Source: Hyphodiscus hymeniophilus (taxonomy: Eukaryota; Ascomycota; Leotiomycetes; Helotiales; Hyphodiscaceae). Taken from it: a stretch of 64,000 nt of DNA. Position numbers and translations under genes: made by a program. The notes beneath the pieces were generated by a model, which did not search any database, was not told where the DNA came from, and saw nothing but the letters and a program-made list of their open reading frames with translations. Shown here in pieces: positions 1 to 10,308 of this stretch. Where the stretch lies: positions 1,240,001-1,304,000 of the forward strand of contig VNKQ01000003.1 of assembly GCA_016508695.1 (NCBI GenBank), read 5' to 3'. Numbering within the stretch: the first letter of the stretch is position 1; every line of letters starts with the position of its first letter.

Positions 1-1356
1 ACGCGTAGCCTCTTTCTTGTATAAACAAAAAACGAGGATGCGATCGTCTTTCTGAGCACCAGACTGATATTCCTTCAGTAGCTGCAAAAGTCTCCATTCT
101 TTGTTTCTCGGGTCAACAACCTCCACTCTCTGCACAATCCTCGCATTGGCGCGAAGATCTCCGGTTGGGTTATCTCCAATGGCAATCTTGACGGGATCGG
201 TCATGAATGTAGCTGCAAGAGCACGCACAGATTCAGGCCAAGTCGCTGTGAACATCAGGGTCTGCCTCGTTCCAATCGCTGGAGTGGTGTTGATGATTTT
301 CCTAATCTCCTCCTCGAATCCTTTGTCCAGCATCCTATCTGCTTCGTCCAAGACAACATATTTGGCGTTCGAGAGGTCGGCGCATCCTTCGTTGATTAGA
401 TCGTTCAGTCGACCAGGAGTCGCAACAACAATGTCTGCTGTCTTCAACGCTCTGCGCTGCTCATCCTTGGGAACTCCTCCATAGACACAGACGACTTGTA
501 AGCCGGAGACTGTGGCAAGCTTGGTGATCTGTTCATAGCTTTGCATGGCGAGTTCTCGGGTTGGAGAAACGACTACGGCTCGAGCGCCTTTGTTTTTCTG
601 GTTATGGGGCAGAGACGAAATAGCTCGTACACAAGGCACCGCGAATGCCATAGTCTTGCCGGAGCCAGTCTCTGCGACTCCAATGACGTCTCTTCCTGCT
701 AACAGGAATGGCCATGCTGCCGCTTGTATCGGCGTAGGAGCCTTGAAGTCCTTGAATGGGGCACGATGCGCTGGATCAGAGACCGGGAGATAGGAGAATT
801 GGGTTATAGGGCGCAGTGTTGCGGCCTTAGAGAGTGGATCAGTGATCGTAATAAATTTCTCGGCGAGAAAGGTGTCGATTTCTGCTTGAGGGAGATCTGC
901 CAAACCCGCATCCTCGACATACGAGTCTCCTGATCTGCCACTGGGAATCGGCGTAGAAACGGTGGTGCGATTCGGAGCCTCGATCTCTGAGGTTGACTCG
1001 GGTTTTCCTTCTTTCTTGGCCCTTTTCAATGCCTTCAATCTCGATTTCTCGGCCTTTCTGGCAGACTTGTCGTCCTTGGATTCCTCCTGCGCGTTGGAAT
1101 TTTCCCCTTCGACGGTTCCATTTTGTTCCACAGAGTCTTCAACCCTATTCAACTTCTTTAGTCGTCTTCTCTCCTTGCGTGCCTCCTTAGATTCGATTTC
1201 TTGTGGTCCGCCGCTCGCAACTAATTCTAGAACCGGTTTAGCATCGTCAGTCCTTTTCCGCTTCTCCTTCTTGCTTTTCTTCGGAGCAGGTACTAAGGCT
1301 GAGATAACCTCAACTCCATCTGCCAACTCGGCATCGTCTAGTGATCGTTTTGGCAT
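1..1356 (-). CDS. DBP3: ATP-dependent DEAD-box RNA helicase, Dbp3 type (3' end cut by window edge)
   Basis: An uninterrupted frame of 452 codons runs from an ATG at 1356 to the left edge, so the C-terminal part is missing. Known role of the family: nucleolar helicase helping pre-rRNA processing of the 60S subunit. Residues 1-130 are a lysine/glutamate-rich tail (KKSKKEKRKR, RREKRRLKK), usual for nucleolar Dbp3. The helicase core follows: a Q-motif region (APTPIQAAAWPF), motif I AETGSGKT near residue 232, PTRELA, TPGR, motif II VLDEADRM near 337 and motif III FTATWP near 368. The FTATWP form followed by IGDNPTGDLRAN is characteristic of Dbp3 among DEAD-box proteins. The second RecA domain is only begun (RILVFCLYKKEATR). 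The start was chosen because it is the first ATG and the next residues (PKRSLDD) match the expected N-terminal style. The family is certain; the Dbp3 assignment is likely. Confidence 0.88.
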   Translation of the reverse strand, partial: MPKRSLDDAELADGVEVISALVPAPKKSKKEKRKRTDDAKPVLELVASGGPQEIESKEARKERRRLKKLNRVEDSVEQNGTVEGENSNAQEESKDDKSARKAEKSRLKALKRAKKEGKPESTSEIEAPNRTTVSTPIPSGRSGDSYVEDAGLADLPQAEIDTFLAEKFITITDPLSKAATLRPITQFSYLPVSDPAHRAPFKDFKAPTPIQAAAWPFLLAGRDVIGVAETGSGKTMAFAVPCVRAISSLPHNQKNKGARAVVVSPTRELAMQSYEQITKLATVSGLQVVCVYGGVPKDEQRRALKTADIVVATPGRLNDLINEGCADLSNAKYVVLDEADRMLDKGFEEEIRKIINTTPAIGTRQTLMFTATWPESVRALAATFMTDPVKIAIGDNPTGDLRANARIVQRVEVVDPRNKEWRLLQLLKEYQSGAQKDDRILVFCLYKKEATR

Positions 1357-1826
1357 GGCTGGTTGTGCTGTGTGAGTTTCGGAAGGTGCGCAGAGAAAAT
1401 AAATTCTGACGGAACATTTTTTTTTTCGCCGGCGCTACGACCTAGAGATTTTGTGCAAGAGGGCAAGTCCGACGGGGGTAATAATAACATAGAGAATCAT
1501 GAAAAAATAGAGCAAGAAGACTCGTGTTTGATGGTTGCCAAGTTTACAGATTATTTACAGTAGATACTTCTCCATCATTGCTGAGTATAGAAGAGGCTCC
1601 ACCCTTTTTGAGAGCAGATTCGCAGGTTAGGTGAAAACTGCTTTGATTTGGCCTATAGCCTGAACCATTGTCCCTTCCAACACTGTAAGAATTCCTTTTG
1701 ACTGTTATGGCCTCCCTCAGTCAAGTAGAGTATCTCCTGCTGGCGCATCACTCTCTGTCAAACGGGAGCTTTAACAGGCAAGTCACCCAAAATCCCAAAC
1801 TCCAAATCATTCCAGATCATATCCTA
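1357..1826. other. Intergenic: DBP3 upstream region and ISU1 3' region
   Basis: No coding sequence can be supported here. The part next to 1356 should carry the DBP3 promoter and leader; it has a T-rich run at 1419-1430. The part next to 1826 is the 3' region of ISU1. No RNA gene or repeat was recognised. Confidence 0.6.
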
Positions 1827-2489
1827 TCATGCAATTGCAGCCTGGCCCACAGCTGGCTCCATCACAGTTTCGACATCGATCTTTGGCATGCTCGCACCTG
1901 TTCCACCAAGGTCTGTTTGCTTGGCTGCTGGGTTCTTGGTGTAGTAGTTGGAGATAGCAGACTTGATAGCATCCTCGGCAAGCATAGAACAATGTACTTC
2001 AACAAATTAGCTATGGAGGATGAACAAGCGCCAAGTGTGAGTAGACTTACGCTTTACGGGAGGTAGGCAGAGCTCCTTGGCGATTTCGGTATTGCGAACT
2101 CGACCGGCCTCCTCCAGAGTCATACCCCGAACCAATTCAGTCAAATACGAGGACGATGCAATTGCTGAGCCACAGCCAAAGGTCTTGAATTTGACATCGG
2201 AAATTGTGTTGTTTGTGGGATCGACTCGAATCTGAAGCTTCATGACATCTCCGCAAGCGGGAGCTCCGACAAGTCCAGTTCCAACATCGTTATCGGCCTT
2301 TGACATACTTCCAACATTGCGCGGTCTGGAGTAGTGATCGAGAACCTTCTCATGGTAATGTCTTCGGCCTGAGACGACGGCCGATGATGTGATTAGGGGA
2401 GTGACAGGTCTGGTGGCGGATCGAGTCGTCGAAGCCGAAATCGCTCTTCCGGCAACGCGGGGTGCATTTGCCAAAGCTCTTCGAAACAT
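1827..2489 (-). CDS. ISU1: Mitochondrial iron-sulfur cluster scaffold Isu1 (NifU-like)
   Basis: Two exons, 2489-2051 and 1996-1827, joined across a 54-nt intron (1997-2050; GTAAGT donor, AAG acceptor), give 202 residues. The join restores the family block LPPVK-LHCSML. Isu1 is the scaffold on which the Nfs1-Isd11-frataxin complex builds [2Fe-2S] clusters in the mitochondrial matrix. Residues 1-45 are Arg/Ser/Ala-rich without acids, a mitochondrial presequence. The three cluster-ligand cysteines are visible at Cys79 (PACGD), Cys106 (FGCGS) and Cys149 (LHCS), with Asp81 beside the first. LPPVK at 142-146 is the known docking motif for the dedicated Hsp70 (Ssq1). The C-terminus extends about 30 residues past the usual SAI-NY end, which is common in filamentous fungi. 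It is divergent from the deubiquitinase gene with 358 bp between start codons. Confidence 0.95.
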
Positions 2490-2847
2490 GGTGAGCTTGA
2501 ATTTGGATGTTGTTTCCGGGTGGGTATTATTGTAGGATTGAAGTGGTAAGTTTCGTGATGAAAGGTTAGTGATTTGTTCATGGAGGAGATCGATGATGGC
2601 GGAGATCTGATATACTAGTGAAACGCTATGACGTATTGGGCCAAGTCCGAATCATACACCGTCCTATCTCCGATAGACGAACGGAGTTCTCCAGATTCTT
2701 CGACTAAGCACGTGAAGGTACCTTACTTGGCTGAGGGCCCGCACGCGCTGAGAGCGGCCGCTTTGTTCCATTGCCCCTCTGCTCAATGCTCAACTCCAGG
2801 CAGCTTCACAAACAAAAATCTGAGTCCAGCTTTTCGACATCTTCGAC
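2490..2847. promoter_or_regulatory. Shared divergent promoter of ISU1 and UBP14
   Basis: The 358 bp between two head-to-head start codons must hold both promoters. There is no TATA box that I can assign with confidence. A CACGTG core lies near 2709 and a NotI-like GCGGCCGC stretch near 2754; neither is proven functional. No other gene is seen. Confidence 0.5.
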
Positions 2848-5519
2848 ATGGCCTCTTGTAAGCATACTGATGCAGCTGGTGAGTAACAGACTTAGCACAT
2901 TCTTTTCTTGCTTCAAAGCTGACAGAATAAACGAATAGAACTGCGGGCACCAGGTCCAAATCAAGCTGTCTACCGTGAAGACTGCACCCAGTGCTTTGAC
3001 TCAATCGTGAGTATTCCTCCATGTATCTGAGCACACATTTTCAGTTGCCCAATACTTTCCTGTGTTTTGGATGCTTTAGAAAGACCAAAATCGACAAGTT
3101 GGAAAGCACGCATCTCGCAGGCCGGCGAGCTGTTTCAAATGAATGCCCCACTGATGGCCTTCATATGGTCTCTCAAAGGCATGGCTCTGCCTATGATCAA
3201 ACCCTAACTTGTGCACCAGGATGATACTACCGGCCTCGATGTTTGCCTCTACTGCTTCAACGGTGGTTGCACAGGACATAGGCAGCATTCCGGTCTACAC
3301 CAAGCTCTTCGAAGTCACCCCCTTGTCCTTAATATCAGGCGAGCTCGAAAGGCTGTGGTCCGCGACGAGCCTCCCCTGAAGATATCCAAAATTGCTATTG
3401 CTGCCGAGACCGAAGCCGATCGATACGATTACACAACCAGCGTGCGATGCTATGATTGCAATATTGAGGATGTGGACAAGTCGGCTGGCAAGTTATCTAC
3501 GGTAGTCGATGGAATTATGAAGGCAAACACATTCTCTCGGCAAGAAGAAGTCAAGGCTTGGGAGCAAGAATTTACAACCTGCGATCATATCCTCACTCTC
3601 CAGCAAGAAGCCCCGCGGAAGATCCAATCTCAAGATCTGGGCCACTGCTCTATGTGCGATCTGCATGAGAACCTATGGCTTTGTTTACAATGTGGCAACT
3701 TGGGATGTGGACGAGCACAATTTGGCGGTCTGAAAGGCAACTCTCATGGTCTCGCGCATGCAGATGCTTCTGGCCATGGTGTTGCTGTCAAGTTAGGCTC
3801 AATCACATCGGACGGTACTGCCGACGTTTACTGCTATACCTGCAATGAGGAGCGGATTGACAATGATCTTGGTAAGCATCTTGCTCACTGGGGCATCATG
3901 CTTGCTGAGCGTGAGAAGACCGAAAAAAGCTTGATGGAGATGCAAGTGGATGAAAACTTGAGATGGGAGTTCTCCATGACTGACGACGAGGGACGCGAAC
4001 TGGAAAAATTGTATGGAGAAGGATTTACAGGATTGAAAAACATTGGGAACAGCTGTTACCTGGCTAGTACAATTCAGTGTCTATTCGCACTTCCGCAATT
4101 TCAGGGGCGTTATCACCTAGCGGAAAGCGACCTACCCGTCGTCGAAGATCCTGCCCAGGATCTGGAAACACAATTGCGCAAGCTTGGTGATGGACTACTT
4201 TCTGGCAGATACTCGAGACCAGATACCGATGTCGTCTCTGCAGATCCATCAGTAACTCAGTACCAAAAAGGCCTCGCGCCATTGATGTTCAAGCATCTCG
4301 TTGGAAGAGGCCATCCTGAATTCTCGACCATGCGCCAGCAAGATTCTTTCGAGTTTCTCCTCCACATCTTCAAGCTCATAGCCCGTACTCAACACCCTGC
4401 ACCGCTGCAAGACCCGACTAAAGCATTTCGATTTGCGATGGAACAGCGCTTACAGTGCCTACACTGTAAAAAAGTCCGATACCGTACGGATGAGCAAGAT
4501 AACATCTCTATTCCCGTGCCTTTGAGAAAGCTTCCCAGCCCGTCCGTTACCGAAGACGGGAAGGAAGCCGACGAGTATGAGTCTGTCACTCTGAAGGAGT
4601 GCTTAGACAACTTCACAGCTGAAGAAATAGTAGAGCTCACCTGCTCAGCCTGCGGTAGCAAAGCCGGATTCGCTAAGCGTTCACGCTTCAAGACTTTCCC
4701 GGAAGTCCTCGCGGTCAACGCCCGCCGTTTCAATCTCATCAACTGGGTCCCCACCAAAGTCAACGTAGCAGTTGTCGTAGGCGATGAGCCTTTCCATCTC
4801 GATGACTACAAATCTCCAGGTCTACAGTCTTCGGAGGAACTGCTTCCCGAAGATGATACTGACGCGAAGCCTACATTCTCTGCAAATGAGGCAGCAGTTC
4901 AGCAACTGGAGGGTATGGGATTCCCTCGGAATCGCTGCGAGAAAGCCCTTCATGCAACCGGCAACTCCGATGCAAATGCCGCTATGGAATGGCTCTTTAC
5001 ACATATGGAAGATCCTGACATTGATGCACCATTAGATCTCGGTGGTGGTAGCTCGGCCAAATCAGGCACCGCCAACCCTGAGAAGATCGAATTGTTGGGG
5101 GCGATGGGTTTCGGTCCTCCACAGGCTCGCAAAGCTTTGAAAGAGACTGAAGGCGATATGGAACGTGCGGTTGAGTGGCTTTTCAGTCATCCGGATGATC
5201 AAGGCGAGTTCGAAGACGAATATGTGTCTGGAGTCAGTACTGTTAAGGCGTTACCTGGAAAGAGTGATCTTCCTGCTTCGTTCCAGCTCAATTCCATTAT
5301 CTGCCATAAGGGCGCTAGTGTTCACACAGGGTTAGTACCACTGCAACATTCGGACTTTGCTAATCGTGTGGCAGACATTATGTTGCTTTCATCCGTAAAG
5401 AGCTCCCTGAAGACGGTAATGTTGTCTGGATTCTTTACAACGATGAGAAGGTTGTCAAAGCACTTGATGTAGAGGAGATGAAGAAGTTCGCTTATGTCTA
5501 TTTCTTCAAGGCGGTTTAA
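2848..5519 (+). CDS. UBP14: Ubiquitin carboxyl-terminal hydrolase, Ubp14/USP5 type
   Basis: Four exons (2848-2878, 2939-3006, 3220-5330, 5375-5519) give 784 residues, close to yeast Ubp14 (781). Ubp14/USP5 disassembles free unanchored polyubiquitin chains and so feeds the proteasome pathway. Domains in order: an N-terminal variant zinc finger (CTQCFD...CLYCFNGGC); the ZnF-UBP near residues 174-245 (CSMCDLHENLW, CLQCGNLGCGR, CYTCNEE), which binds the free ubiquitin tail; the catalytic Cys box GLKNIGNSCYLAS with Cys312; two UBA domains near 585-630 and 654-695, inserted in the catalytic fold; and the His box GHYVAF near the end. The last intron is only 44 nt (5331-5374) and splits the Gly codon before the catalytic His; reading through it gives a false C-terminus, whereas splicing restores HYVAFIR...YNDEKV...YVYFFK. 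The first two introns (60 and 213 nt) are set by the zinc-finger match. Confidence 0.94.
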
Positions 5520-5988
5520 TGAATGATGAGCAAGGGAGTGGTGGCGGTAAGCATGGTGTGAGAGGCGTATGGGCGGCAGCATAGCGGTATCAAAAGTGCA
5601 GCATGAGATTGGGGAGTAGATGAGCGAGACGTAGACGGGAAACAAGATAGTGATCATGAGACCGGTCAATGAAGAAAGACAAACTTTTCGTATTCAAATC
5701 GTAAGCGATCTAATTAAATGAACGTGAAAACCGTCAGTCAAGTAAGATTTAGATGATTGTAACCTCGAAATCCAGAGTATCAAATGATTTGTGCCTTTCA
5801 TCCTCTGCTTTCGAATCAGTCGACCCTTTAATATTGGTCAATGAGAATAAGGCCCCGCTTGTTCGGCCTGTTTGAGCGAACGCAACATCGAATGACCTTC
5901 GAATATATACCATTCCAGTTTACAACTCAAGAAAAAGGATATAAGTCTTTCAATAAATGGATCCACACGCTTTTGTATTTATTTCTAA
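5520..5988. other. Convergent 3' region between UBP14 and the dipeptidase gene
   Basis: Two genes end facing each other across 469 bp. No gene is supported. An AATAAA lies near 5951 on the plus strand. The interval is AT-richer than the flanking exons but lacks repeats. Confidence 0.6.
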
Positions 5989-7655
5989 TTACTGCTCGAC
6001 CATAGGCTCCTCGGCCACATAGTGGAGGTACGCTCCCAGCATCTTGATTCCCTCGATGTAATTCTTTTTGTCTAATTTCTCGTTGATGGAGTGTGCTGCG
6101 TCTGTGGAGCTGCCCATTGGGAGAAGTAGTACATTCTTTCCAGTGGCTTGCTCGAATGTCAAGGTCACTGGGATACTATTCGAGATCATTAGCATCCTCC
6201 CAATTCAAGTAGCGTTGAGATAGGAAGCAGAACTTACCTTCCACCCTCTCTAGTCAAATCAGGTTTGACACCCCAGACCCTCTCAACCGCTTTTGCTGCC
6301 GCACTGAAATTCCAATGCTTCGGTGATGCCACCCACCATTTGCCAGCATGCAACATCTCGCACTTAATGCTGTTCTTGCTACCCAGCTTCTTGAATACTG
6401 CATCAACGTACTTGAATACCAGCTTATCCACGACTTCTGGCTCCATGTTTGGGACTGTACGGATCGAAAATTTGCCAATGACTTTTGCAGGGATGACGGT
6501 CTTTGCTCCGGGTTGGGAGAATGCTCCTTCGATACCGTGGATGGATAGAGACGGATAACGCCAGCGTGCCATCAAGGTACTCTCTTTGTCTGGATGAATT
6601 GAGGTTTGGGATCCGATAGATTCGTAAAGATTATCCATTGTGAATGCAATGTTGCCATATAGAGCCTTCTCGTCGTCTGTGAGAGGTGCAACGAGTTCCG
6701 CGAGACCTGGAATCTGGATCTTGCCATCCGTATCAACCAAGCTACCTAGCACTCTCACGAGATCCGTCATAGGTTCTTGTGCCGTGCCTCCGTAGACACC
6801 AGAATGCAAATCCTGACCAGGCCCAAAGATCTCGATCCCATAATAACTACATCCTCTCAATCCATACGTAAGGCAAGGTTTCTCCGTACCAAGCCAGTAA
6901 TTATCGGATATGCATACCGCATCGGCGTCCGCAAAGAATTTCGTCGCTTCAGCATTGATGAAGTCATCCAGTCCTTCCGAACCATATTCCTCCATTCCCT
7001 CAAAACACATGAGCAGATTGACTGGGAAATCAACACCAGCTTTCTGATGTGCCTCAATTGCATTCAACCATCCCAGAACCGGCCCCTTATCATCTGTACT
7101 TCCGCGTCCATACATACGTCCCTTATCATCGATCGTGAGTTCAAATGGTTGTGTAGCCCATCCATCTTCCATACCAGCAGGCTGCACATCATAGTGTCCA
7201 TACACCAAGATCGTGCGCTTCTTCTTGTCATTTCCATAGCGTGCGATGACGACGGGTGGGAGCTCGAGATGTTCTTTGCCGGGTTGTTTCCCCAAAGGTC
7301 GTTTCTCGACTTGTGCTCCCAAGGCTGTGAGTTCCGCAGCGAGAAACTCTCCCATTCGTACGACATCTGGACGGCGGTCTTCTTCAGCGGAGATGGAGGG
7401 AATGGCAACCGCTTTTCGGAGACGCTCGATGAAGTGCTCGCTCAAGGAGTCTACTTGCTTGAAGTAGCCATCGAGTTGGGGCGCCATTTTGAAGGCTTGG
7501 TGGGCGCGGATTGAGGGTGTGAGATAGGATCTCTGGATTTGTGGTGGGAGGAGAGACTGCTTGGGAAGCGAGTGCAATTGTGTGTGCAGGCAAGACTTAA
7601 GAAGCTTAGAATTGAGCGATGCAGAGATTTGCTTCGAGAAAATGGTGCGAAGCAT
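5989..7655 (-). CDS. DUG1: M20 metallopeptidase, Dug1/CNDP2-type Cys-Gly dipeptidase
   Basis: Exons 7655-6238 and 6175-5989 are joined over a 62-nt intron (6176-6237) that splits the Ser codon of GGS-IPVTL; the product is 534 residues. In yeast, Dug1 hydrolyses Cys-Gly in cytosolic glutathione breakdown. The M20 di-metal site is visible: His154 and Asp156 in YGHYDVQP, Asp188 in GSTDDKGP, Glu222-Glu223 in FEGMEEYGSEG, Asp251 in CISDNYW and a late His in DAAHSINEKL. Residues 1-56 are an extra Arg/Lys/Ser/Leu-rich stretch with no acidic residues before MAPQLDGYF, where cytosolic Dug1 normally begins (Met57, codon at 7485-7487). The upstream ATG therefore suggests a mitochondrial form and the inner ATG a cytosolic one. 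The gene is divergent from the SPF27 homologue with 216 bp between starts. Confidence 0.93.
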
Positions 7656-7871
7656 GAATGAGGAAGAAGACGAAGATGGTTGGTGGTGGATAGTAGGTAC
7701 CTTAGGTAAAGTACAGGAGGGGTCTCAGTAGTGGGGCGTTGCTCCAGCCGATTGTAGCCTTGCCATCAATTATCACGTGCTCCCAAAAGGTCAAGTTCAA
7801 CAGCTCTTCGCAAACTCACAAGCACTCTCATTCTGAGTCTCACTTCAACTCGAGCACAACAACACTACGCC

Positions 7872-8513
7872 ATGGCCCTTACGACAGTCGTCCACGATTC
7901 TCTCCCCTACATAGACGCCGAACCCAGCACTTCCGAACGAGCAGCAGCGCAATCCCTCATCGATTCTGAACCCCAACTTCAGGACAGTAAAACACATCCG
8001 CATCTCTCCCCTCTCCCGCAACAGCGCTTCAGCCCTTTAATGGAAGCTGAGCACCTGCGAATCCAAAATAAGCAGCCCCTCCTCGGAATAGACCTCACGC
8101 GCTATGAAGCCATAGAATCCCCTTCTACCACACCACATTCCAATCAGAACCATCCGGAAACCCTCACAAAATGGCGCGCTGCATTGGCTCAAGCATATAC
8201 CTCCCACTCCTACTTGACAGGGCGGCAGCAGAACTTGGCACTACTTGAGGAATTCGGGAAGAATGCGTGGCTGATGGGGAATTCCCAGGCGGAGGATTTA
8301 CTGAAGAGCTTGGAGAGGGAACTCATTGAGCGGAGAACTGAGATTGATCTTTTGGCTGTGGATAGGAGAAATGCGCAGGACGTTGTTGGTGGTGAGGTGA
8401 AGGGTCTGGAGGAGGCGTGGAAGAGAGGGGTTGGCAGGGTGCTGGAGACAGAGGTTGCAGCTGAAGAGATTAGGAGGGAGGTTTTGGAGAGGAGGAGGGG
8501 TGGTGCTGCTTGA
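7872..8513 (+). CDS. Pre-mRNA splicing factor, BCAS2/Spf27/Cwf7 family
   Basis: A single exon encodes 213 residues, near the length of human BCAS2 (225). BCAS2/Spf27 is a core member of the Prp19 (NTC) complex that remodels and activates the spliceosome in the nucleus. Family features: the opening block DSLPYIDAE, where BCAS2 proteins have a similar D-x-LPYxD, a middle block EAEHLRIQNKQPLLGIDLTRYEAIE, and a long charged helix after residue 120 (AEDLLKSLERELIERRTEIDLLAVDRRNAQ) expected to form a coiled coil. The initiator ATG is in CGCCATGG, a good context, and no intron is needed. The gene is convergent with the PKA regulatory-subunit gene. The family is confident; I give no symbol because naming varies between fungi. 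Confidence 0.9.
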   Translation: MALTTVVHDSLPYIDAEPSTSERAAAQSLIDSEPQLQDSKTHPHLSPLPQQRFSPLMEAEHLRIQNKQPLLGIDLTRYEAIESPSTTPHSNQNHPETLTKWRAALAQAYTSHSYLTGRQQNLALLEEFGKNAWLMGNSQAEDLLKSLERELIERRTEIDLLAVDRRNAQDVVGGEVKGLEEAWKRGVGRVLETEVAAEEIRREVLERRRGGAA

Positions 8514-8856
8514 GGGGAGTGGCGGAGAGGTCGTGCTTGGGCGAGAGTGAATGCATTTTTGGTCGGATATACCCAAGGTCAAGAGCAATAAACATATTGA
8601 ACAAGGCGCTCATGGTGGACATGCATATAAGGCGTTGAAAGGCAAGCGAACCGAGGAAGGGACTTTCACTGATTTCCGTAAATCACAGATCATGCATCAA
8701 TTGTTGATAAAGACATAAACTTATCGCAGTTTGATTGAGCTCTTTGCATCAAAGGTATCCGACCACCATAAGCAATGTATCTTGTCAAGAACGAAGGTAA
8801 CCCCTATCTAACGCCCTACCTAGACCTGTCCACCCTAATAAATGCACATAAAGTCA
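8514..8856. other. Convergent 3' region between SPF27 homologue and PKAR
   Basis: 343 bp between two stop codons. Possible AATAAA signals lie near 8588 (plus) and within the interval on the minus strand. No gene or repeat is seen. Confidence 0.55.
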
Positions 8857-10308
8857 TTACTTCTTGTGAAGAGGATCAACATCCTCCACGCCTGTCTCGT
8901 ACTTCGTTCGTCTCATGATGCTCTCAACTGGGCCGAGAAGACGCTGGAAGCCATCCTTTCCGAGTGTAGCAACCTTGACTTCCGTTTTGCTAACGACGCT
9001 TGCAGCACGTGGAGCATCATTGAGTAACGCCAATTCTCCAAAGTAGTCGCCCTTCTTGTAGAATTTCACTGGCCCCTCTGTGCCGTCTTTATATGCTTCT
9101 GCCTCCCCACTCTCTAGAAGGTAGAAGGCTTCCCCAACGTCACCCTCTTTGATAATGGTCGTGCCAGCGGGGAACTTCTTTGTATCCAGAGCATCAGCGA
9201 TCTTGGACCTCTCATACTTGGTGAGAGTAGACAGTATTTCAACTTCTTCGAGGAAGCTTTCATACAGACGACGTCGCTGGAAAGTCGAGTCCATCAGGAT
9301 GCGGCGGAAGGTGATTCGGTCAAGCGCCCACAAGGTGCAGCCTGCCTCGGCGGACATCACAGTTGCGGCTCTGGGAGCATTGTACATGAGCGCCAACTCT
9401 CCAAATGATCCACCGGGCTCAATCATGGCGACCTTGTTACCAAAACCATCTGGGCCGGGTTGCAAGGAGCCGGCGGGGTTGACATAGACATCGAAAGACC
9501 CTTTCTCAACTACATAAAAGAAGTCACCCTGATCTCCTTGCGTAATGACCTAGAGAAGTCAACAAGCTCCCATGAAAACGCACAGGACTCGAAGGAAGAA
9601 CTGTGATGTTCTAGCTTAGAGTTGAAGACGTACCTTGATGCCTTTCGCAGGAATCGGCTTCTCAACCAACGCACCCAGAACTTGAGAACTTTGCTCATCA
9701 TCGAGGTGGCTAAAAAGGAAGTTGCTAGAAATCGACTTATGCAGTCTAGAAAGTTGTTCCTGCGTTTTCTGATGGAATGGCGGGGTCCAGTTGTCATTGG
9801 AGGAGGCGGTAGGATTCAAAGATTCGGCCGAAACCGAAGTGCGTCTTCCCATGCCATATGCGGTTGGAAATCCCTCACCGACTTTGGGCTTGAACGAGGA
9901 AGGGGGTCCCTCTCCGCTTCCGTCTGCTCCAAAGGGGTTTCCAAAAGTAGAAGCACCACCTTTTGCGAAGCTGAAGCTTGGAGTGGTAGGTGAAGTGATG
10001 GTGTCGTTCTCGTCCTCCTCTGTAACCTTCGAGATAGACCCGGAGCTCACTTGTTCATTTGTCGTGTCACTACCGAATGGATTGGCATTCGTGCCCATTC
10101 GACCAGGAAAAGTGCTTCCAGACATTTTGGAATGCTGTGTCGAGGTTGGAGATGGTCTAAGAGATGACAAAAGAAATTCGGAGCGTTGGGCCTCGAGGCG
10201 CTTCGCAAAGAAGTTCGCGCAGAACTGGAGAACGTCGGTTGTGTGTGAATTGAGGACCTCTTGATTGAGGGATTCAATCTCTTGGAGATATTCTGCTGGA
10301 AGGGACAT
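8857..10308 (-). CDS. PKAR: cAMP-dependent protein kinase regulatory subunit
   Basis: Exons 10308-9634 and 9549-8857 with an 84-nt intron (9550-9633, GTACGT...TAG, phase 0) give 455 residues. The protein holds PKA catalytic subunits inactive until cAMP binds. Residues 1-40 (MSLPAEYLQEIESLN...) are the RII-type dimerization/docking domain. The inhibitor site is RRTSVS at 155-160; having Ser at the phospho-acceptor position makes it a substrate-type (RII-like) inhibitor that the kinase can phosphorylate. Two cyclic-nucleotide domains follow, each with an intact phosphate-binding cassette: FGELALMYNAPRAATV (274-289) and FGELALLNDAPRAASV (395-410). The start at 10308 was chosen because MSLPxxYxxEIxxLN is the standard fungal N-terminus; the frame stays open further upstream but without another ATG. 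GTGAGT at 10610 and a TAG acceptor at 10320 suggest a 291-nt intron in the 5' leader. Confidence 0.95.

Noticed and set aside
962..1375. Plus-strand open frame of 137 codons
   Set aside because: It is the reverse side of the DBP3 coding sequence, which has clear helicase motifs.
5331..5472. Read-through end of the UBP14 frame without splicing
   Set aside because: It loses the catalytic His box; the 44-nt intron restores HYVAFIR and the standard C-terminus.
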